A program made the translations under genes and the position numbers. Positions 47,205-58,849 of a DNA stretch of 64,000 nt are shown piece by piece (within the stretch, counting starts at the first letter, position 1; each line of letters begins with the position of its first letter). The stretch is from Phorcus lineatus. Lineage: Eukaryota; Mollusca; Gastropoda; Trochida; Trochidae. Below the pieces are notes generated by a model. The model saw only the letters and a list, made by a program, of their open reading frames with translations. It was not told the DNA's origin and searched no databases. The DNA lies in the NCBI GenBank assembly GCA_921293015.1, contig OV121088.1:39122836-39186835 (forward strand), written 5' to 3'.

Positions 47205-49800
47205 TCGAGAAGTACGGACTGTTGCTAAAATATATCACTTTCAAGCTAATCGGTTCTTTCACAGTGACAGTATGATGCTTTAAAGTCGCGATTATGATCG
47301 AACACCGGACAGTGGAGTGCGTCAATTAGTCACGTAATTTGTAAACTGGATGTGCGCATATAAGGACGTTTTAGAGATTTATGGAATCTGGTATGTTATA
47401 TTTTATTTGTCATTTGAGAATGTAAAATTCAGATGTTTTAAATCTAAATAATTACATATTTGATATTCGTATCAAAGCCAAATTACATGTCTTTAAATTC
47501 GGGATTGGTTAATTAAAGTGACACAGAGTATGTTTCATGATTTTTAATGTTGCCATAGTTAGAGCCAGAGAACCAAATAAGCTGTGTGTTATTTTTCAAT
47601 GTGTACATTTTTTTACACATTATCAATTGTTATCACTAATAGAAGAGTGATGTTGATAATGTACACAGGTAAAAAGCTGCAATTAATATTTTTCTCAATA
47701 TTACAACCACCTAAATAGCCCCAAGATATAGTTTGATATCAGTTGATTTATTGTACATGAAAAACCCACAAAAACTTAATATGAATTTTGCTGTATGTCA
47801 TTCTTGGTAATAAATATGATCACAAGCCAAAGCATTTCCTGTCAGCATTGAGGTAATTTGTTTACACAATTTTGTAACAACGTTTTGATAAATTTGGTTG
47901 AATTCATCAAGTTTACTCTAAACATTCTTTTATTTTTGGTAGAGATTTGAAAAATAACCTAAAATACCAATTTCTTCAAGTATATTTTACTACTATTGTA
48001 TATCTTTTGAATTCAGCAAATAAAAAACAATCTAGTTAATATTTCACAAATTGTTCATAGCCTTAAATTATTACTTTTTTTATAAATGACACAACATAGA
48101 CGTCTGTTTTGATTGCAAATCTTCTGTTACTCAAACACGTTTCACGAATTTTCTGGATGATTTTCAACAAAATAAGGTCGACAATAACTGTTATTTACAG
48201 ACTTATTTGAAAAGTTTATTTGTGATTTTACTGCACTTCAACGGTTCGCCAGCGAAGCAACTTTATTGTACCCAGAGGCCTGAAGTGAGCGCAGACAGAG
48301 CTCGATACCGGCCATATCCAAATTTAAATTTGTGATCCGTCTTCATAAAACTATGGAAATATTTCATTCAAATAAATGGGTTTTGTTATGATTCCCCTTG
48401 ACCTCCATCAGGCTTGCTTAAATCGTAATGTACGGGTCGTGGCCCGAAATCTGAATAATGATGAAATTTCTAACCGGACCGTAGGAGGTTTGACCGTAAG
48501 AGGAGACAAGGCTGCATGATGAGCGGCAATAATGATAAAAAAAACCTTTGAACTTGTGTTTCCAGTATTTTATTCATAATTATAAAGTATTTCATGAGTG
48601 TAGTATAAGTAAATAGATCACGTCATTTTGAAGACACACACCGTCCGTTTTCCCCGAACTGTCACTCATTCAGTCTAGCGCCAGGCTACAATCGGGTCAA
48701 TTATGACGCCGATATCAATTTTCAAAACGTCATAGCGAAAAAAATCGTTCGATGACCCCTATATATTTTTGAATAAGTAAGAATGACATATTCCAAATTT
48801 TCATTTCCGAAATTTTCATAAAATCGTTGAACCCATAAAGAAGTTTAATTTAGCTTTACACGAAAAAATGATATATAAAAAATCATAATATTGAAATTTA
48901 AATCCTCCTAAAAATCATCATTTTGGTATTTATTCATACTTGTATGAATTGAAATCAAGTTCATCATCAGTTGGTTATAAGAAGACCCAAAAAATTGAAA
49001 AACAATAATAAATTATTAATTTATTACCTAGACAAATGATATATACATTTTTCAGGTTTTTCCATTGGGGTCAATGTTTCAATGACACATAACTCTTTAA
49101 ATCGTCCGGTTACCCCTAAATTTTATTTCATTTTTGAATTCAGCACATTGAATAGTACTTAAGTACCAAAAATGAGAAAATTCTTGAAACATTTGTTTCT
49201 GGGTAGACTATACCTCCCTAAACTAGAAACTTTATCTCTAAAATGCCAAAATTTTAGAGTATTTTGTTTTCAATGATAATCAGTAAAACGACTCTATGAT
49301 TGTTACAACTTCGAAATTCTCTGCCCGATTAACGTGTTAATTAGTTAATGACATACTTTACACTATCAACTTATGTTTGCCTTTAAAGAGCCACTCCGTG
49401 ATTTTCATGACATATTATTTACCTTTGATACGAACCTTAATGTCATATGTGGCGATATAAAATCAAAACATCTTAACTTTTTATGTCCAAAATATATATA
49501 TATATGACAAATACTGGTTTTCCATGAAAATCTAAAAACAGCCTTATAAATGCACAGAGGTGTAGATATCACAACCAATGTAAATAGATACTAGTTATAT
49601 AACCTAACAAACGCTATCAACTCCTATCTGCCCTCCTAGCTGTTTTAGATAAGTCTCCAAAATTACGTTTGACTATTTGTCGCGCGCCACTGTCCGGTTT
49701 TCGGTCATAATTGCGACGTTCTACCTTCATATTGTCACTGAAAAAAACCACAAAGCTTTAAAATGTGTCTTTTTGGTAACAGTCGATACTTCGCGATCGA
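47205..49800. mobile_element. long-TIR DNA element, non-autonomous, about 2.6 kb
   Basis: The left arm (about 47205-47500) and right arm (about 49384-49800) are inverted, diverged copies. GACTGTTGC, CAGTGACAGTATGA, ATTATGATCGAACACCGGAC and CGTATCAAAGCCAAAT on the left pair with GTAACAGTCGA, TCATATTGTCACTG, GTCCGGTTTTCGGTCATAAT and TTTGATACGA on the right. The interior encodes nothing recognisable. Part of the arm matches 37090-37170 beside the MULE transposase remnant, and long arms are typical of MULEs. The exact ends and target duplication could not be fixed. Confidence 0.7.
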
Positions 49801-50384
49801 ATGATACCATTTATTAAATTTGGTATATATGACTACTCATGATCAGTCATATGTCAAATACAGTGCAGGGACTGGGAAGTACATTGTATATATTACTGAA
49901 AATTTCCATTGCTTAGTTAGTGGTACATGAATGATATCACTGATCCATATTTGCCATTGTCACAGTAAGAATATATCTTACTGGGGTAAATCTATACAGT
50001 ATTAGTAATTTTGCAATAATTCAATATACAAAAAATACGAAACGGTCAAAGGGAGGTAATCAATTTGGAAGTGCTGCCAGCATACAGAATGCTAACGTAG
50101 TCGAGATAATTATGTAGTTTTGGTTGACAAATGGTTTGATTGATGGTGTGGTCAGCAGGAATGACGCGGATAATTCAATAAAATATTTATTTAATAAAGC
50201 AACGAAGAAAATGTTACGCACATATAAAATTAATGCGTAAAAGCCCGACCAACATACTTCTCTTACGCGTATTTTGTCTCATAAAACTGTTGCAGTGACC
50301 TGTTTACTATTTATCTATGGTGTTCAGTTATCGGATGTCGTAAGTCTACGTATTCCGGAGTTATTTAGTCGATATCACCTCTCC

Positions 50385-50545
50385 CTTGTCAAAGAAATGT
50401 TCGTTCTTCACAAAATTTGTGCGCCAATGCGGTTCGTCTTCAGGCCTTGTTGACACAACCGAACCAGTTCATATTTCTGTAGAAACGATATACTAAGACT
50501 TTATTCCTCGGAATAAAGCTGATTTTAATCAGACTTGCGTTACAT
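50385..50545. mobile_element. probable truncated relative of the MITE
   Basis: Compared with copy A this stretch is extra. Its end (TTTATTCCTCGGAATAAAGC, GATTTTAATCAGACTT) resembles the right end of the MITE at 17159-17305 (TTATTCTTCGGAACACGGTC, GATTTTAATCAGACTG). The left terminal repeat is not recognisable. Confidence 0.5.
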
Positions 50546-50764
50546 CTTCCATCCACTTGGTCTCCCAGTCTCTGGAACTGTAACACAGGTAGTATTTGAT
50601 TTATCACCCCTAAATAGGCTAAAGACCTAAAACCTCTAAAAGTACTTGTATTAAATGCTAATATTTAAGGAATATTTAATACTAGATTTTTTGAATATGA
50701 AATTTCTAGCACCCTGAATTATAACAAGTAACATATAAGGAAGGGAATGTTACCGCGCTCTCCC

Positions 50765-50896
50765 GATTACATAAGCCACTCAGGGGAAGTAACTCTAGCG
50801 ACCTTATCATCAGAAGCCTCATTTCCAAACCGAAAGTTGGTTCCATAGAAAGGCAGTTGCTTAGAGACCTGCCCTGCGAGTCTGAAACAAAACGGG
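50765..50896 (+). promoter_or_regulatory. probable non-coding first exon of BTB gene 4 (copy D)
   Basis: GGGGAAGTAACTCTAGCGAC ... CCGAAAGTTGGTTCC ... GAGTCTGAAACAAAACGGG ends at donor GGG|GTAAGTTG (GT at 50897-50898), aligned base for base with copy A. Joined to the acceptor at 53648 the intron would be about 2.75 kb. The 5' limit is uncertain. Confidence 0.5.
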
Positions 50897-51000
50897 GTAA
50901 GTTGAAAGTCACACGATTCTTGTGTATACAGGCTGATACGGGGCAGTTCATTTGTCGTTTTTATGACTGAAAAGTAGATATATGTTTGATAATAAATAAT

Positions 51001-52129
51001 TTCTCTCATATCGCTTGGCAAGAGTGGGTAACAGTAAAACTTTGTACTTAGTTTGCCGCAATTTGCTGCTAGTGTCTCGGGTGTTAAGTAAAACGGTAAT
51101 GATTTATACATGACCATAATGGTTTTTACTCATTAAACTGTAGATCTGGTAGTCCCCCATAGCCCCTACAGCCCATTACTCCTACAGCTTATCAAAACAA
51201 GTTTATGGTCCACTGCACTGCTAATCTCTAGCTTGTTACCTCTTGCAACTCAATGGACTCACCCAGACTGAACACAGAGACAATTGATAGTTGAGTGAAA
51301 GGTTTAATGAACATACATGTGGATTATAGATAATTACATTTTTTCTCATTATTTACTTATTTACATATGTATACATACATACAAACATTTATTAAATTGA
51401 AGGACATTCAATACTTAATATTTAAAATAAATACTAGTTGGTATATACATTTACATATATACATTTTCATACATACATTTTTCAAAGCCTATTTCATAAT
51501 TTTTGTTTAAATCAAATTATTTCAAATTTAAATTAATTCTTTTGTTTTGTCTAGTTATCTAGTTATTCAGTTATAACCAATCAATTGCTAGCACTCCAAC
51601 TTTTGCCTTCGACCCCGACTCTGGGACAGATTTAATGGGTGGATGGAGCATTTGAAACACTTAGGGGTAAGCTTAGAAAGATGTTGTTTTCAAATAGAAT
51701 ACGACCTAGACTGTTGAATTAGATCATTTTCACCAATTGAGTTGTGGAAAATGACATGAAATATTCCTCGTCGTTTGCGATTACGTCGAAAAAAAATATG
51801 CTTGTATTCTAAACCATAAATGTTTTATATCTTATGTTTTAAGTGCGGTGGTGCGCCCCCAAGACAGTTCTAATATAGTAAATGTTGAGGGTTTTATTTT
51901 TTCACTCCTGATAAAAGTATACATGATAAGTGATGAACAGTGGACTAAAATTCATTAATTATTTACAGAAAAAATCAAAAGAATCTATATAATTGTTAAC
52001 TAACTTTTAACTTGTGACACCAATGGGGCGTTTCCAAAACGAAAATCATGTATCGGCACCTGACAATGTTCAACATTCTCTCCCAACAGAGGTAGCTCCG
52101 CCATAACTCCCTATTCTAACCTTTCTGTA
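51001..52129. other. gene-free AT-rich stretch, probable intron
   Basis: It has TACATACATACA-like simple sequence at 51360-51480 and no coding frame. Confidence 0.4.
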
Positions 52130-52600
52130 ATCTTTAGATTCCGGCAGGTTCCTCCGAGCGGCGAAATTTTGCAACATAAACTATCAACCTGGTTCCCGGG
52201 CCTCGTTCCGCTTGCGCTAAAGATTTTTATTACGGCTTCCATTATTTCTTTTGACCTTCAATCAGCCAGACGACAAAGTATAACTATTGATTTTGGAAAT
52301 GTAAAATCACCAACTTTAGCTTTTATCTCGACGGACTCGGAGCACGTTTATTTCCCTCACAATTTCGAGATCTTCAGGAGTGATGGTCGGTCTTTAATCC
52401 ACCAGAACTGCAAAAGTTTGGGTTGATGTTTTTGAGAAGTTTTTCCAGTGTATTAATTTGATATATCAATTATCTTAGCGATGAGATTTTTATTAGACAA
52501 TTCAATATCTGATGATACAATAAGATCTTAGGAAAATTCACCAATGCATTGTTTACAAAACCCTTAGCAGTTGGCTAGACTGAACTTACATCGAGGGACG
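52130..52600 (-). pseudogene. LINE remnant before BTB gene 4
   Basis: The minus strand gives SVEIKAKVGDFTFPKSIV, resembling part of a LINE endonuclease, with stops around it. The block (TCTCGACGGACTCGGAG, TTTCGAGATCTTCAGGAGTG, CAAAAGTTTGGGTTGAT) recurs at 59215-59440, so it is part of the antisense LINE present in the other cassettes. Confidence 0.45.
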
Positions 52601-53640
52601 TGACTTGAAGAAGTCCTAAAAAAGAGGCTAAAGTACACTTGAGTGTATACTGGAAGGAGGTCACTACATAGAGTATATTCTTGACATACACTTCAATCAC
52701 ATTTAAGACGACGGAGAAGCTACCACAAGGATTACATGCAATACAGAAAATAGTAGATTGCCCACGTCACCGCAATTCAATTGCAATTCATTTTCTAGAA
52801 TGTTGCCTTCGATTTTGACGTTTTTAGACTAGGTGTTCACTTCTTTCGAAATCATCTCGCCCCGCCGTCATTGCTAAATCAATATGAAATTTGGAACATG
52901 CTCATCGGTGTAAATAAGGAATCTGCATCTCAAGACTCCTGGTGGTTGTGATGATTTTTTTTCACTTGTGACCTTTGACTTAAGCATATTAACTTAACTC
53001 TAAATGCGTATTGTAAACTAGTAAATTTATAACCTTTGTATAGATATTCTCATTCAAGGTCAAATACAAATCTATCATAAACCATGAAAGTATTCTCTCA
53101 ACGTTTTTTTATTTTAACTTTGTCAATCTCAATAAAGTTGACAAATTATTGATATTTTGCTTTCCAAAAGACAATGACTCCTTGAGACAGTCTTGAAAGG
53201 ACACCTAAACTTATTTCATTGTTATGAATCTGTATTGCCAAAAAAATTCAAAATGACATCGTTACACTTTTTCTTGACACATCCTCAAAAGTTTCTGCTG
53301 AAGTTTAGCAGGCGGAGGAAAGGATTAGTGTCAGGAGACTTTACCCCTTAACTTTAGCACTAAGAAGGAGGAAGTCCGAGGTACGCAGACCGCCTGCATA
53401 TAGGATGCCATAACTTGTTACAGGAATGCCTTTCCGTTGAAATGAAAGTTAGTTTACTGGTAACAGTGTCTGAAAAAACCTAATGAATAAGTAAAAAGAC
53501 TATAAAAAGCATGGAATAACCTAGAGAGACTTCTTTTCGTTACCTTAGGGGTATGGTATTCTATCGGAAATGTCTTATCGAGTACCAAAGTTAATCACCA
53601 CAACTGGTAATATAAACATTTTGATCAGCGAGATTTCTTC
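52601..53640 (+). other. conserved upstream flank of BTB gene 4
   Basis: It shares CATTCAAGGTCAAATACAAA, ATGAAAGTATTCTCTCAACG and AATGAAAGTTAGTTTACTGG with the flank of gene 1, and ends in the pyrimidine-rich acceptor. No gene. Confidence 0.55.
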
Positions 53641-53649
53641 TCCTTCAGA

Positions 53650-55674
53650 ATGTCACTTGGAGTTGAACCTGAAGTCGTTAATATGGAAAACAAACCTGCA
53701 GTCCCCACAAAAGAAGCTGTGCAGATGAACGAACCAGACGGCACAATGTTTACAACTCCAGGGCCTATGAGTGACGTCACACTGCTAGTTGAAGGTCGCG
53801 TTCTGAATGTCAGTAGATGTGTCCTGTCTCTCGCCTCGCCTGTCTTCAGGAAGATGTTGGAGGGAGAGTTCAAGGACAAGGGGGAGATAACTCTCTCGGA
53901 CAAGAATTACAAGGATATTATGGAACTACTTCTTTGTATATATCCTTCCACCACTAAAATCATCACCAAGTCTAACCTGGAGACTGTGCTGCAACTTGCG
54001 GACGAATACAAGATGGAGTCCCTCAAGGAACGATGTTGCCAGATCCTTCTGCAGCAGTTACAACACGACCAACGATATAACCAGCCTACCAATGAGCAAC
54101 TTGTCCATTTCTTGTATCTGGCCGACAAGTATAAGATTGAGGCGTTGGTTGAAGCGTCCATCGAGAAAGGAAAGTTCATTTCTTTGGATGGAGATAATGG
54201 ACTGAAGAGCTTTCCAGAATTTCAGCAGTTGTCAGTCGAAGTGAAATTTCGTATCGATATTGCGCGACGGAGTAATCTTGAGGGTCCACTGAAACGCCTT
54301 ATCATTGCAGGGGAGAGTAGTCCTCAAGTCTATAACGACAGTGGTCTATTTGCAACTGCACATGGCCAAAAAACGACTGGTGCGACTGGCTTTTCATTTG
54401 GCACTCCTATTCAGACGCAAAGCACTCAAGTTTCAACTACTACCGCCTCACAACCTAAACTTGGTGCGACTGGCTTTACATTTGGCACGCCTTTTCAGAC
54501 TCAAAGCACTCAAGTTTCAACTGCACCTGCGACAAAACCTAAACATGGTGCGACTATCTTTACATTTGGCACTCCTATTAAGACTCAAAATACTCAAGTT
54601 TCAACTGAAACTGCCACAAAACCTAAACATGGTGCGACTGGCTTTACATTTGGCGCTCCTATTCAGACACTAAGCACTCAAGTTTCAACTGCATCTGCCT
54701 CACACTCCAATCATGGTGCGACTGGCTTTACATTTGGCACTCCTATTCAGAATCAAAACACTCAAGTTTCAACTGCACCTGCCACAAAACCTAAACATGG
54801 TGCGACTATCTTTACATTTGGCACTCCTATTAAGACTCAAAATACTCAAGTTTCAACTGAAACTGCCACAAAACCTAAACATGGTGCGACTGGCTTTACA
54901 TTTGGCGCTCCTATTCAGACACTAAGCACTCAAGTTTCAACTGCATCTGCCTCACACTCCAAACGTGGTGCGACTGGCTTTACATTTGGCACTCCTATTC
55001 AGAATCAAAACACTCAAGTTTCAACTGCACCTGCCACAAAACCTAAACATGGTGCGACTATCTTTACATTTGGCACTCCTACTCAGACTAAAATCACTCA
55101 AGTTTCAACTGCACCTGCCACAAAACCTAAACATGGTGCGACTATCTTTACATTTGGCACTCCTATTCAGACGCAAAGCACTCAAGTTTCAACTGAAACT
55201 GACACACAACCTAAACATGGTGCGACTGGCTTTACATTTGGAACTCCTATTCAGACACTAAGCACTCAAGTTTCAACTGCATCTGCCTCACAATCAAAAC
55301 ATTGTGCGACTATGTTTACATTTGGCACTCCTATTCAGACACTAAGCACTCAACTTTCAACTGCATCCGCCTCACAATCAAAATATTGTGCGACTGGCTT
55401 TACATTTGGCACTCCTATTCAGACTCAAAGCACTCAAGTTTCAACTGAAACTGACACACAACCTAAACTTGGTGCGACCGGCTTGACATTTGGCACTCCT
55501 ATTCAGACGTATAACCTTCAAGTTTCAACTACTACTGTTTCACAACCTAAACTTGGTGCGACTGGCTTTACATTTGGCACTCCTATTCAGACTCAAAGCA
55601 CTCAAGTTTCAACTGAAACTGCCACGAAACCTAAACATGGTGCGACTGGCTTTACATTTGGCACTCCTATTTAG
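53650..55674 (+). CDS. BTB/POZ protein with FxFG repeat tail (gene 4, long)
   Basis: The 674-residue product has BTB/POZ at about 38-140, a helical BACK-like segment to about 218, then a link (SSPQVYNDSGLFATAHGQK) shared with gene 2, then about 15 full 28-residue units from 243 plus a partial one. Most carry FTFG (FSFG in the first, LTFG in one) in a Ser/Thr/Gln-rich context without predicted structure. The ATG lies one base after the acceptor (TTTCTTCTCCTTCAG|A, ending 53648). The stop is TAG where other units have CAG (Gln). The reading frame beyond it stays open to the ancestral C-terminus, so this is the better preserved of the two long genes. Function unknown; FxFG-mediated binding to transport receptors or condensates is inference. 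Confidence 0.88.
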   Translation: MSLGVEPEVVNMENKPAVPTKEAVQMNEPDGTMFTTPGPMSDVTLLVEGRVLNVSRCVLSLASPVFRKMLEGEFKDKGEITLSDKNYKDIMELLLCIYPSTTKIITKSNLETVLQLADEYKMESLKERCCQILLQQLQHDQRYNQPTNEQLVHFLYLADKYKIEALVEASIEKGKFISLDGDNGLKSFPEFQQLSVEVKFRIDIARRSNLEGPLKRLIIAGESSPQVYNDSGLFATAHGQKTTGATGFSFGTPIQTQSTQVSTTTASQPKLGATGFTFGTPFQTQSTQVSTAPATKPKHGATIFTFGTPIKTQNTQVSTETATKPKHGATGFTFGAPIQTLSTQVSTASASHSNHGATGFTFGTPIQNQNTQVSTAPATKPKHGATIFTFGTPIKTQNTQVSTETATKPKHGATGFTFGAPIQTLSTQVSTASASHSKRGATGFTFGTPIQNQNTQVSTAPATKPKHGATIFTFGTPTQTKITQVSTAPATKPKHGATIFTFGTPIQTQSTQVSTETDTQPKHGATGFTFGTPIQTLSTQVSTASASQSKHCATMFTFGTPIQTLSTQLSTASASQSKYCATGFTFGTPIQTQSTQVSTETDTQPKLGATGLTFGTPIQTYNLQVSTTTVSQPKLGATGFTFGTPIQTQSTQVSTETATKPKHGATGFTFGTPI

Positions 55675-55850
55675 ACGTATAACCTTCAAGTTTCAACTAC
55701 TACTGTTTCACAACCTAAACTTGGTACGACTGGCTTGACATTTGGCAACCCTATTCAGACGCAAAGCACTCAAGTTTCAACTGAAACTACCACAAAACCT
55801 AAACTTGGTGCGACTGGCTTTACATTTGGCACTCCTATTCAGACGTATAC
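54380..55850 (+). repeat. 84-bp minisatellite encoding FxFG units, about 18 copies
   Basis: Units follow (H/L)-G-A-T-G-F-T-F-G-T-P-I-Q-T-Q-S-T-Q-V-S-T plus seven variable residues (ETATKPK, ASASQSK, TTVSQPK). Units 3-5 are repeated as 6-8 (252-bp higher-order repeat). Unit variants differ from those of gene 1 (GF against IF; ETATKPK), so the two arrays have homogenised separately. Confidence 0.95.
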
Positions 55851-55926
55851 TCCTGGACTGAGTCCAAAAACATTGAAGGACATGGTGAATATGCCCAGAC
55901 ATTTCCACAATGATCCAACTCTTTGA
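55675..55926 (+). pseudogene. in-frame 3' remainder of BTB gene 4
   Basis: After the TAG at 55672-55674 the frame is open for 83 more codons: two further units, YTPGLSPKTLKDMVNMPRHF and HNDPTL, ending TGA at 55924. No frameshift intervenes, so readthrough or an allele with CAG would give about 757 residues with the tail seen in genes 2 and 5. Confidence 0.8.
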
Positions 55927-56339
55927 TATAAAAATGGTTTTGAGTGGGAGTACTTCTTAATATTTCCTTAAACATTTAAAAATTAAGATAACTATTGCTT
56001 ACTAAAATAATCTGCAATTAGAGTATTTGATGTCTCGTATTCGTAACTAAGATTTTTAACTTCAATTGTATTTTGACAATTTTTCTAAGAACAATTGCCA
56101 TTAATCTCTTTATAAGGATAAAATAGATATTTGAGTGTAATTATTTTCCATCGCGCCTCTTAAATCTATACAATAACAGAGGTGGTCGGCAAACAATGTT
56201 GAGACGATTAATAATTCAGAATTCTTCACTATGAGTTTAAGTTTCCCTTCATTAGGTCGTTTCTTAAAGACGAAAACCCATTCGGGGAAAAAGTCATGAA
56301 AATTCAGAGAAAGTCAAAAGGGTGATAAACTAATGCTTT

Positions 56340-56816
56340 CTTGATGGTATCGCTATTCTGAAGGTCACCACAACACTTCGACCACTATTTAAACTGTTTA
56401 TAATGTGATAATATTGCACCCAACGTTTTACAATTTGGTGACGGTATACATAGGGTGATGACATAAGACAATATTTTACAATGGTGACCTTGAGCACAGT
56501 ATTTTACCGATTGTCTAAGTCATGTTAACTTGAGGACAACATACCTCTTGCACCCACTGTCTCCATGTGTAAGGAGACAGTATACATTTTGAGGATTATG
56601 AAAACACCAGTAGATAATTGTGACCCCGACTTTATTTTCAATGTCAAGATGACAATGTGCTTTTAAACGTCCTGTAGATGTGATATCTTATGGACTTTTG
56701 AAACCATTGTTTTCAAAACTAGTTTTCATTTGGCAAATAAACATTTGATAACGGTGACCTTGACCTTATGTTCAAGGTCAGCACGGTAGTTTTACCACAT
56801 TAAGAAACCTTGTTAA
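56340..56816. repeat. GGTCA-rich spacer repeat after BTB gene 4
   Basis: It matches 26450-26880 closely, including the inverted pair TGACCTTGA/TCAAGGTCA at 56755-56780. The 3' UTR of gene 4 has GATAAA where genes 1, 2 and 5 have AATAAA; the next AATAAA is at 56736. Confidence 0.75.
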
Positions 56817-58323
56817 AGATCGACTGAAATGACCCATGGCAACTTTCGTGATTCATAAAATATGTTTTCTAATTCTAATTCTAATTAGCACCGGTGAACA
56901 GAACTGAACTGGCCCGTGGTCACTGAGACGTGTCCTGCCTCGTGATGTGCTAGTTGGCGGAAGTATAACCTCCTTAATGAGAAAACAACAGAAAAACTCA
57001 CAGTCTTAACAACTGTTTAAACATATCTAAAGTCATCCAAACAACTCAAACCTCCGATAAATTGATGTTAAATATATCTTTCATTATTTGTATTGTTCCA
57101 AGCGAAATACAGTGTTTTAATATGATGCTATGCGCACTATCCCATAGCATGTGTACATCAATTACGACGTCTGCCAAATGTTGTCACAACAATCAGACTG
57201 GTTTAGCTAGTCTTATTCTTTTATGACACACATGTGGCCGTTATGTAATCCTATCGCATTCAATTTGAATTTTTGATTTAATGGTCTCTAATTATACCTT
57301 TTGAATTTTCACGCCTTGGACCCGCCAAGCGGAATATGTGTCCTGTCATGATGGCGTAACTCTTGGCATTCGACTGCTACTTAGTTTATTGTCACGGCGT
57401 CCAGTCATTTTGAACCAATGAACTTGTAGATTATATATTCAACCAATGAATTAAGAGAAGGAGATTTGGCTCATGCACTTCTACCGACTATGACGCACAT
57501 TTAAAAATAGTACATCGTGAATAACGGGTACCAACATTCTTTAGGATTACATAGGATGTTTCTAACGTTTGCGCCAGGTATGTTTTCATGTCATTGATTG
57601 TTCAATTTTAAGACAGAGATATTGCAACACGGTGTGAGATGTTATACTAGATAACAATATAATATATGTTAGTTAAATACAAACGAATCATCCACTAAGT
57701 ACTAAGTTGTCATGAAAGAGAAGTGAAACAAAATAATTTTTCTACAGTAAACATTAAAAAATATTTTACATTGTCTTGCGTTTATTACAAAAACTTTCAT
57801 TTTTTTCGAGACAATTTAGAACTTCATATCGATAAATACATGATATAACACTACGTGTTATCCCATAGTGGTGGATCTCTCACCGACCAAGTTCTTCACC
57901 TTTTTTATATAAACCCACCCAAGAAAACCGCGTTCAAGGATTGTCACAGTCCAATCAAAATGGATTTGACGACTGAGAAGGGGAGTTGATGATATCATGA
58001 AGCAGTTACATATCGTATTTTGGAATTCTTTCGGTCATGCTCTTGCTTCTATTTTGCTGTTGAATTAGCTTAAAAATTCTGAGAAAATCAAAGGGTTCGA
58101 GTTTCAGCTGACGACTAGCACGTCACACATTGGGCGTGGCTTCGATTCATGCTTCGGTGGTTTTGTCTAAGCGTTCGCCAATTTCATCTTATCCAAAACA
58201 GGGGTATAAAAGTAGTCGAGTTAAAGGGTATATTTTCTCATTTTTCGGCTCTATTGATTCTTATAAGTGAAACGAATACAAATACTAATTTGTAATAATC
58301 AAAATTATGCTTACTTCTCCTCT
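56817..58323. mobile_element. 1.5-kb insertion flanked by TTAA
   Basis: TTAA (56813-56816) precedes and TTAA (58324-58327) follows a stretch that is absent from the paralog, which reads TTGTTAACGTGAATAATCC at 26880. A TTAA target duplication is the mark of piggyBac-type elements. The termini (AGATCGACTG and inverse of AGAGGAGAAG) match only weakly. The interior has CCAAT motifs (57413 and 57442) but no transposase. Confidence 0.7.
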
Positions 58324-58442
58324 TTAACGTGAATAATCCTGATCCGTACCGCCCAACGCCTTCAAACTTGAAGACATTTTATATTGGGTAATTACAGACT
58401 CTGAGATATATTTTTTGCTTTATCTATTGCCTTTTATTCACA

Positions 58443-58664
58443 ATGTATGACATTCAGTTTCATGGTAAACAAAAGGATATGCATCCTACCCAATTATCAA
58501 AACTACTAAATATATCACATTGTATTGATGGGCGACATTGCGAGGCGAGTGGAAAATATTTGTTGATATCATACTCTTGTAGTATTCAGCCAGATCGGTC
58601 ATTTATTATAGAATTAGTGTGCCAATATGGTGTGCCATCGGATCTTTTAAAAGGAAGACACTAA
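58443..58664 (+). other. second copy of the short open segment
   Basis: 73 codons; from MHPTQLSKLLNISHCI onward it matches 27037-27222 with few replacements and no stop, ending SIQPDRSFIIELVCQYGVPS plus DLLKGRH. Unrecognised peptide; see 27037-27222. Confidence 0.3.
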
Positions 58665-58732
58665 ACCACTTTGTATCTCAATAGAAACAATGTTTAAAGA
58701 ACTCTATTTTATGAAGCTTCAACATAACTTAA

Positions 58733-58760
58733 GTGACCAATTTACTATTCCTACCAACGC
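58733..58760. other. empty site matching the LINE insertion
   Basis: AGTGACCAATTTACTATTCC is uninterrupted here. In the paralog the same sequence is split by the LINE at 27305-30297. Copies near 34828 and 43419 are also empty. Confidence 0.85.
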
Positions 58761-58849
58761 GATGGATCTAAAATTTTGTTGTGTCTTAAAAAATACTCTG
58801 TTGATATCACACATCATATGTTGTATGCGACCCCCCTCACACCTTGATT

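Larger units (their letters stand above)
49860..51000 (+). repeat. duplicated block carrying the first exon (copy D)
   Basis: This is the paralog of 16850-18050. It lacks the MITE (single GTGGTCAGC near 50147) but has an extra stretch at about 50385-50545. It is high in identity to copy A and ends past the conserved donor. Confidence 0.75.

Noticed and set aside
52169-52426. 85-codon plus-strand frame
   Set aside because: It overlaps the antisense LINE remnant and is not open in the homologous piece at 59215-59440.
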